A DNA stretch of 64,000 bases, taken from positions 1 to 64,000 of IMG/VR virus record IMGVR_UViG_3300013212_000061, one strand, 5' to 3'. Under the pieces are notes generated by a model that made no database searches, was not told where the DNA came from, and was given only the letters and a program-made list of their open reading frames with translations. Below, piece by piece: positions 47,652-56,661 of the stretch (its first letter is position 1; each line of letters begins with the position of its first letter). The DNA is from a virus. Made by a program: the position numbers and the translations under genes.

Positions 47652-48440
47652 ATGGAAAAAGTAGCAATAATTTGCCCAATCAAAGATGAAAATACATTTA
47701 TTCATAAATTCTTTGAGTATTACAAGCAACATTTAGATAGTAAGGATATTTATATTCTAGATTTTGGTTCGTCTGAAGAGTATATAAAAGATGTAATTAG
47801 TCCCAATGCAAATGTAATCCATACCAATGCTGATATTCTAGATGCACCTGGAGTTTTTAATGAAATAAAAAGGCAAATGGTATTGTTAAAATCTAATGGA
47901 TATGATTTTGTGATTCCATTAGATGTTGATGAGATATTATGCTATCATGAAGAGGGAGGACTAAAAGGATTCTTACAAGGTTTAACAAAATCTGACAATA
48001 TAGCTACATGTAGAGGTTATGAAGTAATCCACATTCCAACCCTACAAGAAGACCTAAAAAAGGATGAACCATGGGCACCTCAAATTAAATACTGGTACCC
48101 TGACCAACAGTGGTATGGAAAAACTTTAATTTCAAGAGATCAATTAGATTGGGGAATAGGTTTCCATAAGTATAAAATAAATAATGTTTGGCAACCTGAT
48201 ACAATGGTTGATAATAGATTATTTTTAATTCACATGCATAAAAGTGATTTTAAAACAACAATTGAACGTCACCAAAAATGGTCTTCAATGACTTGGTCCG
48301 ATGAAACTATCGAAAATGGTTACAACTACCATTATAGAATGACCGAAAAGCAAAAAATAATAGATTGGTATTTTGAACCAATCTTAAACAATCCAATATA
48401 CGAAATTCCAGAGATAATAAAAAATAACATAAAAATATAA
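47652..48440 (+). CDS. Glycosyltransferase, family 2-like
   Basis: A 262-residue protein. N-terminal VAIICPIKDENTFIHKFFEY and LDFGSSE match the start of GT-A fold enzymes of the family-2 (Glyco_tranf_2_4) type. LDVDEIL (near 88-94) is the DxD metal/sugar-nucleotide motif. The C-terminal half with HKSDFKTTIERHQ resembles related polysaccharide enzymes. It is 1 nt after the clamp loader, so co-expressed with replication genes, which hints at transfer of a sugar to DNA or to host surface; no substrate can be read from sequence. Confidence 0.7.
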   Translation: MEKVAIICPIKDENTFIHKFFEYYKQHLDSKDIYILDFGSSEEYIKDVISPNANVIHTNADILDAPGVFNEIKRQMVLLKSNGYDFVIPLDVDEILCYHEEGGLKGFLQGLTKSDNIATCRGYEVIHIPTLQEDLKKDEPWAPQIKYWYPDQQWYGKTLISRDQLDWGIGFHKYKINNVWQPDTMVDNRLFLIHMHKSDFKTTIERHQKWSSMTWSDETIENGYNYHYRMTEKQKIIDWYFEPILNNPIYEIPEIIKNNIKI

Positions 48441-48471
48441 CACAAAATATTTTACCGTGTCAGATTTTTTT
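48438..48471 (+). terminator. Weak terminator
   Basis: TAACAC (48438-48443) / GTGTCA (48457-48462) with one mismatch, followed by eight T. It overlaps the stop of the glycosyltransferase. Confidence 0.35.
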
Positions 48472-48483
48472 ATTATATTTACA
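48471..48483 (+). promoter_or_regulatory. 13-mer promoter-like motif, copy 3
   Basis: Exact TATTATATTTACA, 18 nt before the ATG at 48502. The ~20 bases before it also resemble those before copy 1 (TTTTACC, then TG, then CAG and a T tract), so the conserved unit is longer than the 13-mer. Confidence 0.5.
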
Positions 48484-48501
48484 TAAATAAATTATAGAAC
48501 T

Positions 48502-49734
48502 ATGAAACTAGGAAAACACACACTTATTATCGACGGAAATTACTTCGTGCATAGCAGACTTTTTGTACTTCCACGCCCTAAAAAAGAACAATTATTAGGA
48601 GACAGAGATGGACAAGAACAATTCATGCGAAAACTATGTATTGACTTTGCATCAGAGGTCCGAAAAATGACTCCATTTGTCGACCAAATTGTGGTTGCAG
48701 TCGATTCAAAATCATGGCGTAAAGACCTGTTTCCAACAGCAGAATATAAAGGTACCCGAGTTGCTGATAGTTCAGTTAACTGGGAAAATGTATTTAATGT
48801 TTACACAGAATTCCAAGACATTCTTGCAAAGCAAGGTGTTATTATACATAAAGTTCCTGGTGCAGAAGCTGATGATATTCTATTCGGTTGGTCGACCCAA
48901 TTAAACAATGAAGGTAAAAACTGTATCGTTTGGACTGGTGACCGTGACCTTATTCAATTAGTTAATTATAATGAAGCTACAGATGCATATACCCTATGGT
49001 ATTACAATTCTAAACGTAGATTGTTAGCATTTGAAGGTTTCGAAAACCTTATTAATAAACCTAATGAGGTAGAAATTTCAAATGATGACCTATTATTTAA
49101 CATGGGTTCTGCTGATGTACTTAATAACCAACTTAAAGGTGATTTTATTAGTTGGATAGCTAAAAATGGTGTTGAGATTGAAGAGATTAATTGTGATGAT
49201 TTTATCTTCTCTAAAATCTTACAGGGAGATAAAAGTGATAACATCCAATCTGTAGTTTCATGGACTAAAAGAACTAGTACTGGTTCTATCCGAAACTATT
49301 CAATCACTGAAAAGCAGGCAATTCAAATCCTAGAAAAATATCGTGAAATTGAAGGTAACTTCCACATTGACCATTTTTTCTCTGAGGAACAGGTTAAAAC
49401 AATAGTTGATATGATTCATGATGTTGTTGGTAAATCTACAATTGATGAAATACGTCTACGATTTAACCAAAATCTTGACTTAATGCTCCTGCATTATAAC
49501 ACAATACCTGGTGGAATTCAAAAAGCAATATATAATGAAATTGAGAAAGATTTTACAGTTGAAACTCGATTGGCCGGACTAACTCAGATGGAAAAGATAT
49601 TGGAAGGATCTCAGTGGAATTCTAAAGGTTCAGCCGGAAGTGGAGCTCCAAAAAGTTTTGACCCATTTGCAACGTTGCAATTAGACAAAGTCTCTCAACT
49701 ACCTGAAACTAAAAAAATAAATACACTATTTTAA
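48502..49734 (+). CDS. rnh: 5'-3' exonuclease / flap endonuclease (T4 RNase H-like)
   Basis: A 410-residue protein of the FEN/5'-3' exonuclease family: LIIDGNYFVHS at the start, AVDSKSWRKDLF with EYKGTR, GAEADDI (about 120), WTGDRDLIQLV (about 144), and QGDKSDNI (about 241) supply the metal-binding acidic residues. T4 RNase H is 305 residues; the extra length is mainly C-terminal, ending in a possible clamp-binding tail (KKINTLF). It would remove RNA primers. It has its own 13-mer promoter-like motif. Confidence 0.88.
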   Translation: MKLGKHTLIIDGNYFVHSRLFVLPRPKKEQLLGDRDGQEQFMRKLCIDFASEVRKMTPFVDQIVVAVDSKSWRKDLFPTAEYKGTRVADSSVNWENVFNVYTEFQDILAKQGVIIHKVPGAEADDILFGWSTQLNNEGKNCIVWTGDRDLIQLVNYNEATDAYTLWYYNSKRRLLAFEGFENLINKPNEVEISNDDLLFNMGSADVLNNQLKGDFISWIAKNGVEIEEINCDDFIFSKILQGDKSDNIQSVVSWTKRTSTGSIRNYSITEKQAIQILEKYREIEGNFHIDHFFSEEQVKTIVDMIHDVVGKSTIDEIRLRFNQNLDLMLLHYNTIPGGIQKAIYNEIEKDFTVETRLAGLTQMEKILEGSQWNSKGSAGSGAPKSFDPFATLQLDKVSQLPETKKINTLF

Positions 49735-49735
49735 A

Positions 49736-49906
49736 ATGACTAGCGAGGATATTTTAACAGAAATCTTAATTGAAGCTCATAAAGACGGTGACTTTGACAA
49801 AGTTATTGCAGAGGTAAACAAATTAAAAAAAACCGATATAAAAAGTACACAACTTGAACTTTTTGAAAAAGCAATAAAAAATGTTAGACGAAACAAAACT
49901 GTTTGA
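49736..49906 (+). CDS. Small acidic/basic helical protein
   Basis: 56 residues: MTSEDILTEILIEAHKDGDF to NVRRNKTV. It starts 1 nt after the nuclease stop and overlaps the next gene by 26 nt, so it is translationally coupled. Helical with a charged end. No family recognised; it could be part of the clamp-loader or replisome set. Confidence 0.6.
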   Translation: MTSEDILTEILIEAHKDGDFDKVIAEVNKLKKTDIKSTQLELFEKAIKNVRRNKTV

Positions 49907-50309
49907 TTTTATAAAAATCTTATTTACCAAGCCTGCTGAATACAAAAAAATAAGTAACCATAATAAGAAGCGACATCATTTCATGATTAATCGCTTCTTT
50001 TCGATTCAATACCCTACAAATGCCCAATTATTTAATAAAAATGGGATTAATCCACTTGCAGTAATTGATAGTTGGTCTCTTGTTGCAGCCAGATTTAAGA
50101 GTGTGCCCGCTTGGATTTATACCAAGACCAAAAAGTCCGAAAAAGAAGTGACTTCAAAAAGCAAATATATACCATCAGAAGAGGCCATCTCATTCTTTAT
50201 GCAAAGAAATGAAATTGGCAAAAGAGAATTTAAAGAACTTGAAAAATTTGCTAAAGAAGAACTTTATATCTCTTTACAGAGGATAGAGAATTCGATGCAG
50301 GTATATTAA
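49881..50309 (+). CDS. Possible clamp loader small subunit (gp62-like)
   Basis: 142 residues. KRHHFMINRFFSIQYPTNAQ and the following FNKNGIN resemble the start of gp62-type small subunits (in T4 YSKFMVENALSQFPE, in cyanophages a PF-NR-LSYF pattern). It is shorter than T4 gp62 (187). The place downstream of gp44 and in the same strand supports this, though a glycosyltransferase and nuclease lie between. Treat as a candidate. Confidence 0.5.
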   Translation: MLDETKLFDFIKILFTKPAEYKKISNHNKKRHHFMINRFFSIQYPTNAQLFNKNGINPLAVIDSWSLVAARFKSVPAWIYTKTKKSEKEVTSKSKYIPSEEAISFFMQRNEIGKREFKELEKFAKEELYISLQRIENSMQVY

Positions 50310-50318
50310 TATCCGACT

Positions 50319-50963
50319 ATGCAACAATTTGAATTTAGTTCGATGCCAACGGCGATCGACGTTACACTATACAAATATAATTACATTGATAATAAATTAT
50401 GGGCACAAATCCAAAACGATACTGATTTTATCGAACTTGGGAATGACTCTATAATGATATCGTCAACTCAATTAAAATTTGTACTAGATAAATATTATCA
50501 AAGTTCTATCAATAAAATTAAATCAGTTGGTTCTGATTTTATCCATAAGGAAATCAATACAGTGTTTTTTCTTTTTCAAATTCTACTAGAAATGGAGAAT
50601 TTGCAATATATTAAATTAACGCTTAACAAGGATAAAAAGTACTCTAGAATAATTGAAACTGATGGTGTAAAAATGATTCAATTCAGTTTTAAGTTACTAA
50701 CAGCGACTCTAAGACTTTATGATTTATATGAAGATGATGAACTTCCACTGGTTAATAAAATTCTAGAAGAACTTGAAGTATTTGAAGAGGGAATTCCATA
50801 TGTCAGACTTAATGCAAAAGAACTTTATGATAGTATACTTTTCTATCTTGAAGAAAAAGACCCAGAAGATCTGGAGGCTGGAATAGTTACTGACATTTTA
50901 GATATACTTGAGTCTAAAATTGAGAAAGAGGACCCATTAATCCTATTAATTACTGACTACTAA
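50319..50963 (+). CDS. Hypothetical acidic protein
   Basis: 214 residues, very acidic in the C-terminal half (LEEKDPEDLEAGIVTDILDI). Mixed alpha/beta N-terminus (SMPTAIDVTLYKYNYIDNKL). No family recognised. It follows the gp62-like gene by 9 nt and precedes a late-type promoter, so it ends the replication-type unit. Confidence 0.55.
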   Translation: MQQFEFSSMPTAIDVTLYKYNYIDNKLWAQIQNDTDFIELGNDSIMISSTQLKFVLDKYYQSSINKIKSVGSDFIHKEINTVFFLFQILLEMENLQYIKLTLNKDKKYSRIIETDGVKMIQFSFKLLTATLRLYDLYEDDELPLVNKILEELEVFEEGIPYVRLNAKELYDSILFYLEEKDPEDLEAGIVTDILDILESKIEKEDPLILLITDY

Positions 50964-50972
50964 TATTTCGTG

Positions 50973-50981
50973 AATATATAA
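50973..50981 (+). promoter_or_regulatory. Late-promoter-like box AATATATAA
   Basis: 16 nt before the ATG at 50998. Confidence 0.45.
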
Positions 50982-50997
50982 AAGAAAAACATTTGAT

Positions 50998-51402
50998 ATG
51001 AATTTCTTTAGTAATTTTGGTAAAAGAGAAGCATTAATCTATATTATAGTCGCTCTTTGGGTAGGGATGGGACTTTTTGGAGCCTTTAAAGAGGCAAGCT
51101 TTACAGACCTTTCGATATATTTTGGATCCCTAACCGCATACGCTGCAACTTATATATGGGCTGAATCTAAAAAACCAAGTTCAAAATCATCAATTCTTAA
51201 AAAGGGACCAAATTCCAGAAAAGAGGTAATGATCTATGTTATTGTTATTCTTTGGGCTATCGCAGGATGCGGAGCCATTTACTTTAAAGCAAACTTAGGA
51301 GAACTTGCACTTTATTTTGTATCATTAACTGGATTTGTAGCATCTTGGCTAGCTGGAGAGGTTTATGCTCCACAAGACACGATAAATAAAAATAAAGACT
51401 AA
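50998..51402 (+). CDS. Four-helix membrane protein with internal duplication
   Basis: 134 residues in two related halves. Each half has a KREALIYIIV/RKEVMIYVIV start, a hydrophobic helix ending near LW, a short acidic loop, then YFGSLTAYAATYIWAE / YFVSLTGFVASWLAGE. Two helices per half gives four membrane spans. The linker is Ser/Lys-rich. It is 2 nt before a large virion gene. A holin or a membrane protein for entry are possible roles; small late membrane proteins are often holins, but nothing decides this. Confidence 0.6.
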   Translation: MNFFSNFGKREALIYIIVALWVGMGLFGAFKEASFTDLSIYFGSLTAYAATYIWAESKKPSSKSSILKKGPNSRKEVMIYVIVILWAIAGCGAIYFKANLGELALYFVSLTGFVASWLAGEVYAPQDTINKNKD

Positions 51403-51404
51403 TA

Positions 51405-53339
51405 ATGGTAACTAAATATACAGCAAATGAATATGGTGATTTTTTTGTCGCATCTATTCAACAACCATATCTTAATGTAATTCGCGTACTTGATTGGAAC
51501 ATCGTTGCGGGTGTTAAAAAAAGAAACATGACTGGTAATGTAACCGGATCAAGCGCATCAACTCATGTCTATGGATATGAAACTCAATTTGATACATCAT
51601 TTGCTGGTGGAGATTCTATAATTATTGGTAATATAACATATCAAATAGATGTTGTTATTAGCAATACTGAATTGACTGTTACTGAACCTTTACAATATAA
51701 TTTTACAAATGCTCAATACTATACAACACCAGATACTGTAACTTTTTTTGAGTATGAATTTAGATGGTCCACAACCGGCAAATCTTTTTCTGAGTTTGTT
51801 CCATTAAATCATGAAATAGGACCTGGAGACATACAAGGAATTACATTTGACCACCTAAAACCTCTTTACATTGATGTTAAGTCTGAAGTTGCTGGATTAG
51901 CTACTGGAAATACTATAACATTCCTTTCAATAGAATTTACAATTGAAACTGAGGCCGGAATAATTGAATCATGTCCTAATTTTTGTACTGATTGTACCGA
52001 CCCTTTTGCAATGAATGGTTGTGCAAATATTCAAGTTACATGCAATACATTAAATCAATTCAATCCTTATGCTCTTACCAAATCGGTTAAAATGTATAAG
52101 CAACTTGTCAATATTGTTAATGGCATCTTTGGACATCAAGTTACTTATTTTAAGACAGAACCCGATGCAAGAACAACGGATGTTATTTTAATGGAATATT
52201 CATTGCATAACGTAACCGACAAGCAAACAATAAAGATAATGGTTCCAGATAATGAATTTCCAACTGAATCACATACTTATGATATATTTGGAATTGAATT
52301 AGAGGATTTTGAAATTCATATAACTGCTGAAGAATTTGAAACACATTTTGGAGCAGGAAAATATCCAAGAAACAAGGACTATATGTTTATTCCGATCATT
52401 AATAAAATGTACGAAATAAATTCTGTTTCCCTAGCAGATGAATTTAATAGAAGCCACTCATATTGGAAAGTTAAACTTGTTAAATATCAAGACCGCGGGG
52501 ATGTTATCAAAGGACAATTTGATGATGACACTGACGTGCTAATAACTGGAATTGAAGAAATATTTGGAGAGAGAATTCAAGACGAATATAAAAAGAATCT
52601 TAAGCCGGAAATATTCCAAACAGTTATTGATAAACATCACGATGGAATCCGAACTTTTGTTGATAGAAAACTTAGAATAGTTGATTATGAATTAAAAAAT
52701 AGATGGACTATTGTCAGCAAAAATCATTACAATTTTTTAAATATGACAACAGGAGATTCTGCTGTAATTTATGAAGCACAATCCGAAGTTAAGTCTGGAA
52801 ATAGTATTGCATTCTCTTCATGGTTTGCCCCTCGATTTGCAACAAATTCAACTTTAAATTACAGATTAATTGGAGATACTGCAGATAAGTTTGAAATAAC
52901 AATAAGTAATACTGAATTAGTTGTTACAACTCCACAAGGTACACAATACTTTATGCATGGAATAACGTTTAACCCTGCAAAATGGTATGGCTATGTTGTT
53001 AATATCAATAATGAATTTCTTCAAATGTCTGCATCAATATACAGTCTTGATACTTCAAACAATATGATGCTTCCTCAAAGTGCTGAAAATAATTTAACTA
53101 ATGAATTTACTCAGATAGTACCTCAACTTGAAGAGCAAATCTGGACTTCTCAAGCAAAATTTGAATTAGTTGCAAATCAAATGTTAATGACAAACATTAG
53201 AGTATTTAGTACTCCTATTGAATTTGAACAGCATTCAAATATTTTAAATCAATATGTTGTGCGAGATAATCAACTTGCAATTATTGTTGATAATGCAATT
53301 CCAAGCATAGGATTCCAAAAATATGCCAACCCTCGTTAA
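51405..53339 (+). CDS. Large virion structural protein, unassigned
   Basis: A 644-residue beta-rich protein. A cysteine cluster CPNFCTDCTDPFAMNGC (about 188-204) could bind metal. It has an N-terminal TANEYGDFFVASIQQPYLNV segment and a C-terminal half with jelly-roll-like strands (SIAFSSWFAPRFATNSTLNY). It lies before the terminase genes and is expressed late. Candidate neck, baseplate or fibre-attachment protein. Confidence 0.6.
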   Translation: MVTKYTANEYGDFFVASIQQPYLNVIRVLDWNIVAGVKKRNMTGNVTGSSASTHVYGYETQFDTSFAGGDSIIIGNITYQIDVVISNTELTVTEPLQYNFTNAQYYTTPDTVTFFEYEFRWSTTGKSFSEFVPLNHEIGPGDIQGITFDHLKPLYIDVKSEVAGLATGNTITFLSIEFTIETEAGIIESCPNFCTDCTDPFAMNGCANIQVTCNTLNQFNPYALTKSVKMYKQLVNIVNGIFGHQVTYFKTEPDARTTDVILMEYSLHNVTDKQTIKIMVPDNEFPTESHTYDIFGIELEDFEIHITAEEFETHFGAGKYPRNKDYMFIPIINKMYEINSVSLADEFNRSHSYWKVKLVKYQDRGDVIKGQFDDDTDVLITGIEEIFGERIQDEYKKNLKPEIFQTVIDKHHDGIRTFVDRKLRIVDYELKNRWTIVSKNHYNFLNMTTGDSAVIYEAQSEVKSGNSIAFSSWFAPRFATNSTLNYRLIGDTADKFEITISNTELVVTTPQGTQYFMHGITFNPAKWYGYVVNINNEFLQMSASIYSLDTSNNMMLPQSAENNLTNEFTQIVPQLEEQIWTSQAKFELVANQMLMTNIRVFSTPIEFEQHSNILNQYVVRDNQLAIIVDNAIPSIGFQKYANPR

Positions 53340-53343
53340 TTTC

Positions 53344-53352
53344 GATATATAA
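53344..53352 (+). promoter_or_regulatory. Late-promoter-like box GATATATAA
   Basis: 19 nt before the small terminase ATG. Confidence 0.5.
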
Positions 53353-53371
53353 TTTAATAAAACAAATTTAT

Positions 53372-54016
53372 ATGTCAGAAAATAAAAGTATAAAAGACCA
53401 GGCAGAGGATATCCGAAAGGACCTAGATGAGTTAATTGGAGCCAGCGCCGGAGAAATATCTCAAGTAATCGAAACTGATGTAGAACTTCCAGCAAGAAGA
53501 CCTCAAAATCATGTCAGTTTTGCTGAACTTAAAGAGAGCTCTACCAGAAAGGCTAAGAAAACTATTACCGCCTTAATGAAGTTCTACTTAGACGCAGATA
53601 TTATAGAGCAAGACGAGTATATTCAAGCTAAAAAGAAGATGGACGAAATGACAATGAGTTCATTAGTCTATCAACTTCAAGCCGGAGAGCGGGCTCTTAC
53701 AACCCTATTGGATGCTATTGAAGATGGAGAAGTTGCACCAAGAATGTTTGAAGTACTGGCAACACTACAAAAATCAATGCTCGATATAATCAAATCTCAA
53801 ACAATGTATTTAATGGCAACTGAAGAAAGTGCCAAAAGAATTGCAAGAGATATTGAGATATACAGAAAACGAGATAACATCAGAGAAATAGAAGTTTCAG
53901 GTGGAGACCCAGGCTCAGGAAATGTTCAAAGAGGTACTAAAGACCTAATGAGAATGATTCGCGAAGGAATTGATTCTGCCGAAACTGACGTTCAAGATGT
54001 TGAAATAACCGAATAA
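53372..54016 (+). CDS. 16: Small terminase subunit (gp16-like)
   Basis: 214 residues. A long helical core (KKTITALMKFYLDADIIEQD, then SSLVYQLQAGERALTTLLDA and QKSMLDIIKSQTMYL) fits the coiled-coil oligomerisation region of T4 gp16. Acidic N- and C-terminal tails. It is 1 nt before the large terminase, the T4 arrangement. Recognises DNA and regulates packaging. Confidence 0.75.
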   Translation: MSENKSIKDQAEDIRKDLDELIGASAGEISQVIETDVELPARRPQNHVSFAELKESSTRKAKKTITALMKFYLDADIIEQDEYIQAKKKMDEMTMSSLVYQLQAGERALTTLLDAIEDGEVAPRMFEVLATLQKSMLDIIKSQTMYLMATEESAKRIARDIEIYRKRDNIREIEVSGGDPGSGNVQRGTKDLMRMIREGIDSAETDVQDVEITE

Positions 54017-54017
54017 T

Positions 54018-55853
54018 ATGTCAAATGAAAACTATATAGGTGATAATAAATGGATCCCTAGTGGAGATTCAGAAAAGGATGCACAAAAACTAGTATGGTC
54101 AACTAAGATTATTAATGACTTAATGGTTGCCTTGGATAAAGGTTATAGACCCCAAGTCAGTATGCCTTTCTACGAAGGAAAACAATTCTTACGTAGAGGT
54201 AATATTGTATTTGAGTATACTGAAGCAGAACTTAAAGAAATTACAAAGTGCGCAAATGATATTGTTTACTTTGCAGAGAAATATGCAGTTGTAATGACTG
54301 ATAATGGTATTCAACAAGTAAAACTTAGAGAATACCAAAAAGACCTATTAAGGGACTTTCAACACAACCGATTTAATATTGTCCTAGCATCCAGACAGAT
54401 GGGTAAAACTGTAACTGCCAGTATTTTTAATGCATGGTACCTTACATTTAACTATGACAAAACAACCTTACTACTTGCAAATAAATCTGAATCAACAAAA
54501 GAGATTATTGACAAGGCTAAAGTTGTAATTGAGAACCTTCCATTCTTTATGAAGCCGGGAATTATCAAATATGATGTAATGAACGTAAGGGCTGATAATG
54601 GTTGTAGACTTGTTGGTCAGTCAACTACAGCTAAGTCAGGTATTGGTTTTACTATTCACAATTTATATCTTGATGAGTTTGCTCACGTTCATCCAACGAT
54701 TGTAAACTCATTCTATGAAAACGTTTACCCTACACTTTCTGCCTCAAAGATTTCTAGAATCAATATTACCAGTACACCAAATGGATTTAATAAGTTCTAT
54801 GAAATTTATTCCGATGCTGAAAAAGGTAATAATGAGTACAAAGCAACCCGAATAGATTGGTGGCAACATCCTGATAGGGACGATGCTTGGTATAAAAGAG
54901 AACTTGGAAACTTAGGTTCTGAGGATGCTTTTAATAGACAATATGGTAATGAGTTTACCAGCTCATCTAGTTTATTGCTAAGTCCTGGTACGATGAAAAA
55001 TATCAGAAAGAATGCTAAGAAATTTGTTTGGCATGATATTGAAGAGTTTGAAAATGCCCATATTGATACTCAAGGATTCCTTTCATTTAACCCTGGCTTT
55101 GATATTGAAGAGGCCGCAAACGAAGAAAAATATTACCTATTTACAGTTGATATTGCAGAAGGGAATGGAGGAGACTATTCGGTTATAAATATGTTTGAAG
55201 TTGAACCACTTCCGGATAAAGACATAGAAAATTATATTAATCCAGGAGCGATGTATGATTTTTTTAGAATTAATCAAGTTGGAATATTCCGAAGCAATGA
55301 GCATCCAATCGAAGACTTTGCAAAAATCTTATACATATTGGCCCTTGATGTATTTAATGCTGAAAATGTTAAATTGATTATTGAATATAATACTTATGGA
55401 AGTATCTTATTACAGTACCTTTCAACAGTTTTCCCAGGGAGAAATGAATTTGAAGATGAATTGGTCCTAAGATTTAAACATCGACATGATGCAAAAGCAC
55501 CAAAACCTGGAATTAGATTAAAGTCTGATAATAAATCAGTTTTCTGTCAAAACTTTAAAAAGTTTATAGAAATTAATCGCGTTAAGATAAATGATATACA
55601 AACAGTCCAAGAGGCCAGTCTTTTTGGAATCGTTAAAAATGGAAGCTATGGAGCCCAGATGGGAAATGATGATTCAATCATGACATGCATTACAGCAACT
55701 GAATTTTTTACAACGGTAGATTATGCAGATTATGTTGAAGAGCTATTGGATATTATAGAACCTGAAAAGCACTCACTTATGGAAAAAATATTATATAAAA
55801 ATAATGATTTTCAAGGAGATTTACAATTTGATATTTATTCATTACTAGACTAA
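54018..55853 (+). CDS. 17: Large terminase subunit (gp17-like)
   Basis: A 611-residue protein, same size as T4 gp17 (610). ASRQMGKT (about 124-131) is Walker A; LYLDEFAHV is Walker B with catalytic Glu; ITSTPNG is the coupling motif; FTVDIAEGNGGDYS (about 374-387) opens the RNase H-like nuclease domain, with further acidic residues downstream (DDSIMT). It pumps and cuts DNA during headful packaging. A GIY-YIG cassette follows directly. Confidence 0.93.
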   Translation: MSNENYIGDNKWIPSGDSEKDAQKLVWSTKIINDLMVALDKGYRPQVSMPFYEGKQFLRRGNIVFEYTEAELKEITKCANDIVYFAEKYAVVMTDNGIQQVKLREYQKDLLRDFQHNRFNIVLASRQMGKTVTASIFNAWYLTFNYDKTTLLLANKSESTKEIIDKAKVVIENLPFFMKPGIIKYDVMNVRADNGCRLVGQSTTAKSGIGFTIHNLYLDEFAHVHPTIVNSFYENVYPTLSASKISRINITSTPNGFNKFYEIYSDAEKGNNEYKATRIDWWQHPDRDDAWYKRELGNLGSEDAFNRQYGNEFTSSSSLLLSPGTMKNIRKNAKKFVWHDIEEFENAHIDTQGFLSFNPGFDIEEAANEEKYYLFTVDIAEGNGGDYSVINMFEVEPLPDKDIENYINPGAMYDFFRINQVGIFRSNEHPIEDFAKILYILALDVFNAENVKLIIEYNTYGSILLQYLSTVFPGRNEFEDELVLRFKHRHDAKAPKPGIRLKSDNKSVFCQNFKKFIEINRVKINDIQTVQEASLFGIVKNGSYGAQMGNDDSIMTCITATEFFTTVDYADYVEELLDIIEPEKHSLMEKILYKNNDFQGDLQFDIYSLLD

Positions 55854-55854
55854 T

Positions 55855-55925
55855 AAAGGTCTCTGATACTACGTTATATTTGGTCGTTCTTTGTTTCATA
55901 AGTATACCTCCAGAGACCTTTTTAA
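55855..55925 (+). other. Hairpin element preceding GIY-YIG gene (copy 2)
   Basis: Perfect 11-bp stem AAAGGTCTCTG (55855-55865) / CAGAGACCTTT (55911-55921), 45-nt loop with TTTGGTCG, followed by T. It starts 1 nt after the terminase stop. Same design as copy 1 at 9835, including the TTTGGTCG in the loop. Confidence 0.65.
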
Positions 55926-55980
55926 TTTCAATAAGGAAATAAAGATATATAGAATAACGACTAAATATAATTATTAACTT

Positions 55981-56583
55981 ATGATAAAATATCACTATGT
56001 GTATAGAATAACTAACACAAAACTCAACAAACACTATTATGGTTCAAGAACATCTCAAATAGAACCTGCAAAAGATTTGGGACATAAGTACTTTTCAAGT
56101 TCTTTTGATAAAGAATTTATCAAAGACCAAAAGAACAATCCACAGGATTATAAATACGTGATAGTTTCTAAATTTAATTCACGAAAAGAGGCTCTAGAAT
56201 TAGAAGTTAAACTACACACAAAATTTAACGTAGGAGTTAACAATAATTTTTATAATAAAGCTAGAGCAACTTCTTCAAAATTCACAATGGAAGGAACCAA
56301 AATATCGGAAGAAACTAGACTAAAGCATATTGGCGAAAATAATGGAATGTATGCTAAAAATCATACAATTGAATCTAGAATTAAAATGAGTCAATCTAGT
56401 AAAAATCCATCCGAAGCTACTCGAAAAAAAATGTCTGAAAATCATGCGGACGTTTCAGGAGATAAAAATCCAATGTATAATAAAAATCATACAATTGAAT
56501 CTAGAATTAAAATGTCAAAGCCAAAGACCGAAGAACATCGTCGCAAAATGTCCGAAGCGGCAAAAAGAAGATACTCTAAATAA
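55981..56583 (+). CDS. GIY-YIG homing endonuclease
   Basis: A 200-residue protein. YHYVYRITNTKLNKHYYGSR carries the GIY-YIG core in the form YVY...YYG with the catalytic Arg; Glu follows in ALELEVKLH. The C-terminal half has NUMOD3-type repeats (NNGMYAKNHTIESRIKMS and NPMYNKNHTIESRIKMS). Free-standing between terminase and sheath genes, with the same upstream hairpin and AT-rich leader as the copy at 9947. Unlike that copy, it is intact. Confidence 0.85.
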   Translation: MIKYHYVYRITNTKLNKHYYGSRTSQIEPAKDLGHKYFSSSFDKEFIKDQKNNPQDYKYVIVSKFNSRKEALELEVKLHTKFNVGVNNNFYNKARATSSKFTMEGTKISEETRLKHIGENNGMYAKNHTIESRIKMSQSSKNPSEATRKKMSENHADVSGDKNPMYNKNHTIESRIKMSKPKTEEHRRKMSEAAKRRYSK

Positions 56584-56661
56584 AAAGACATATACGATTT
56601 ATTGGTATAAAATCCATTTTAATTTAGATATCTAATAAAAGAAAAAAATATAATTAAAATT

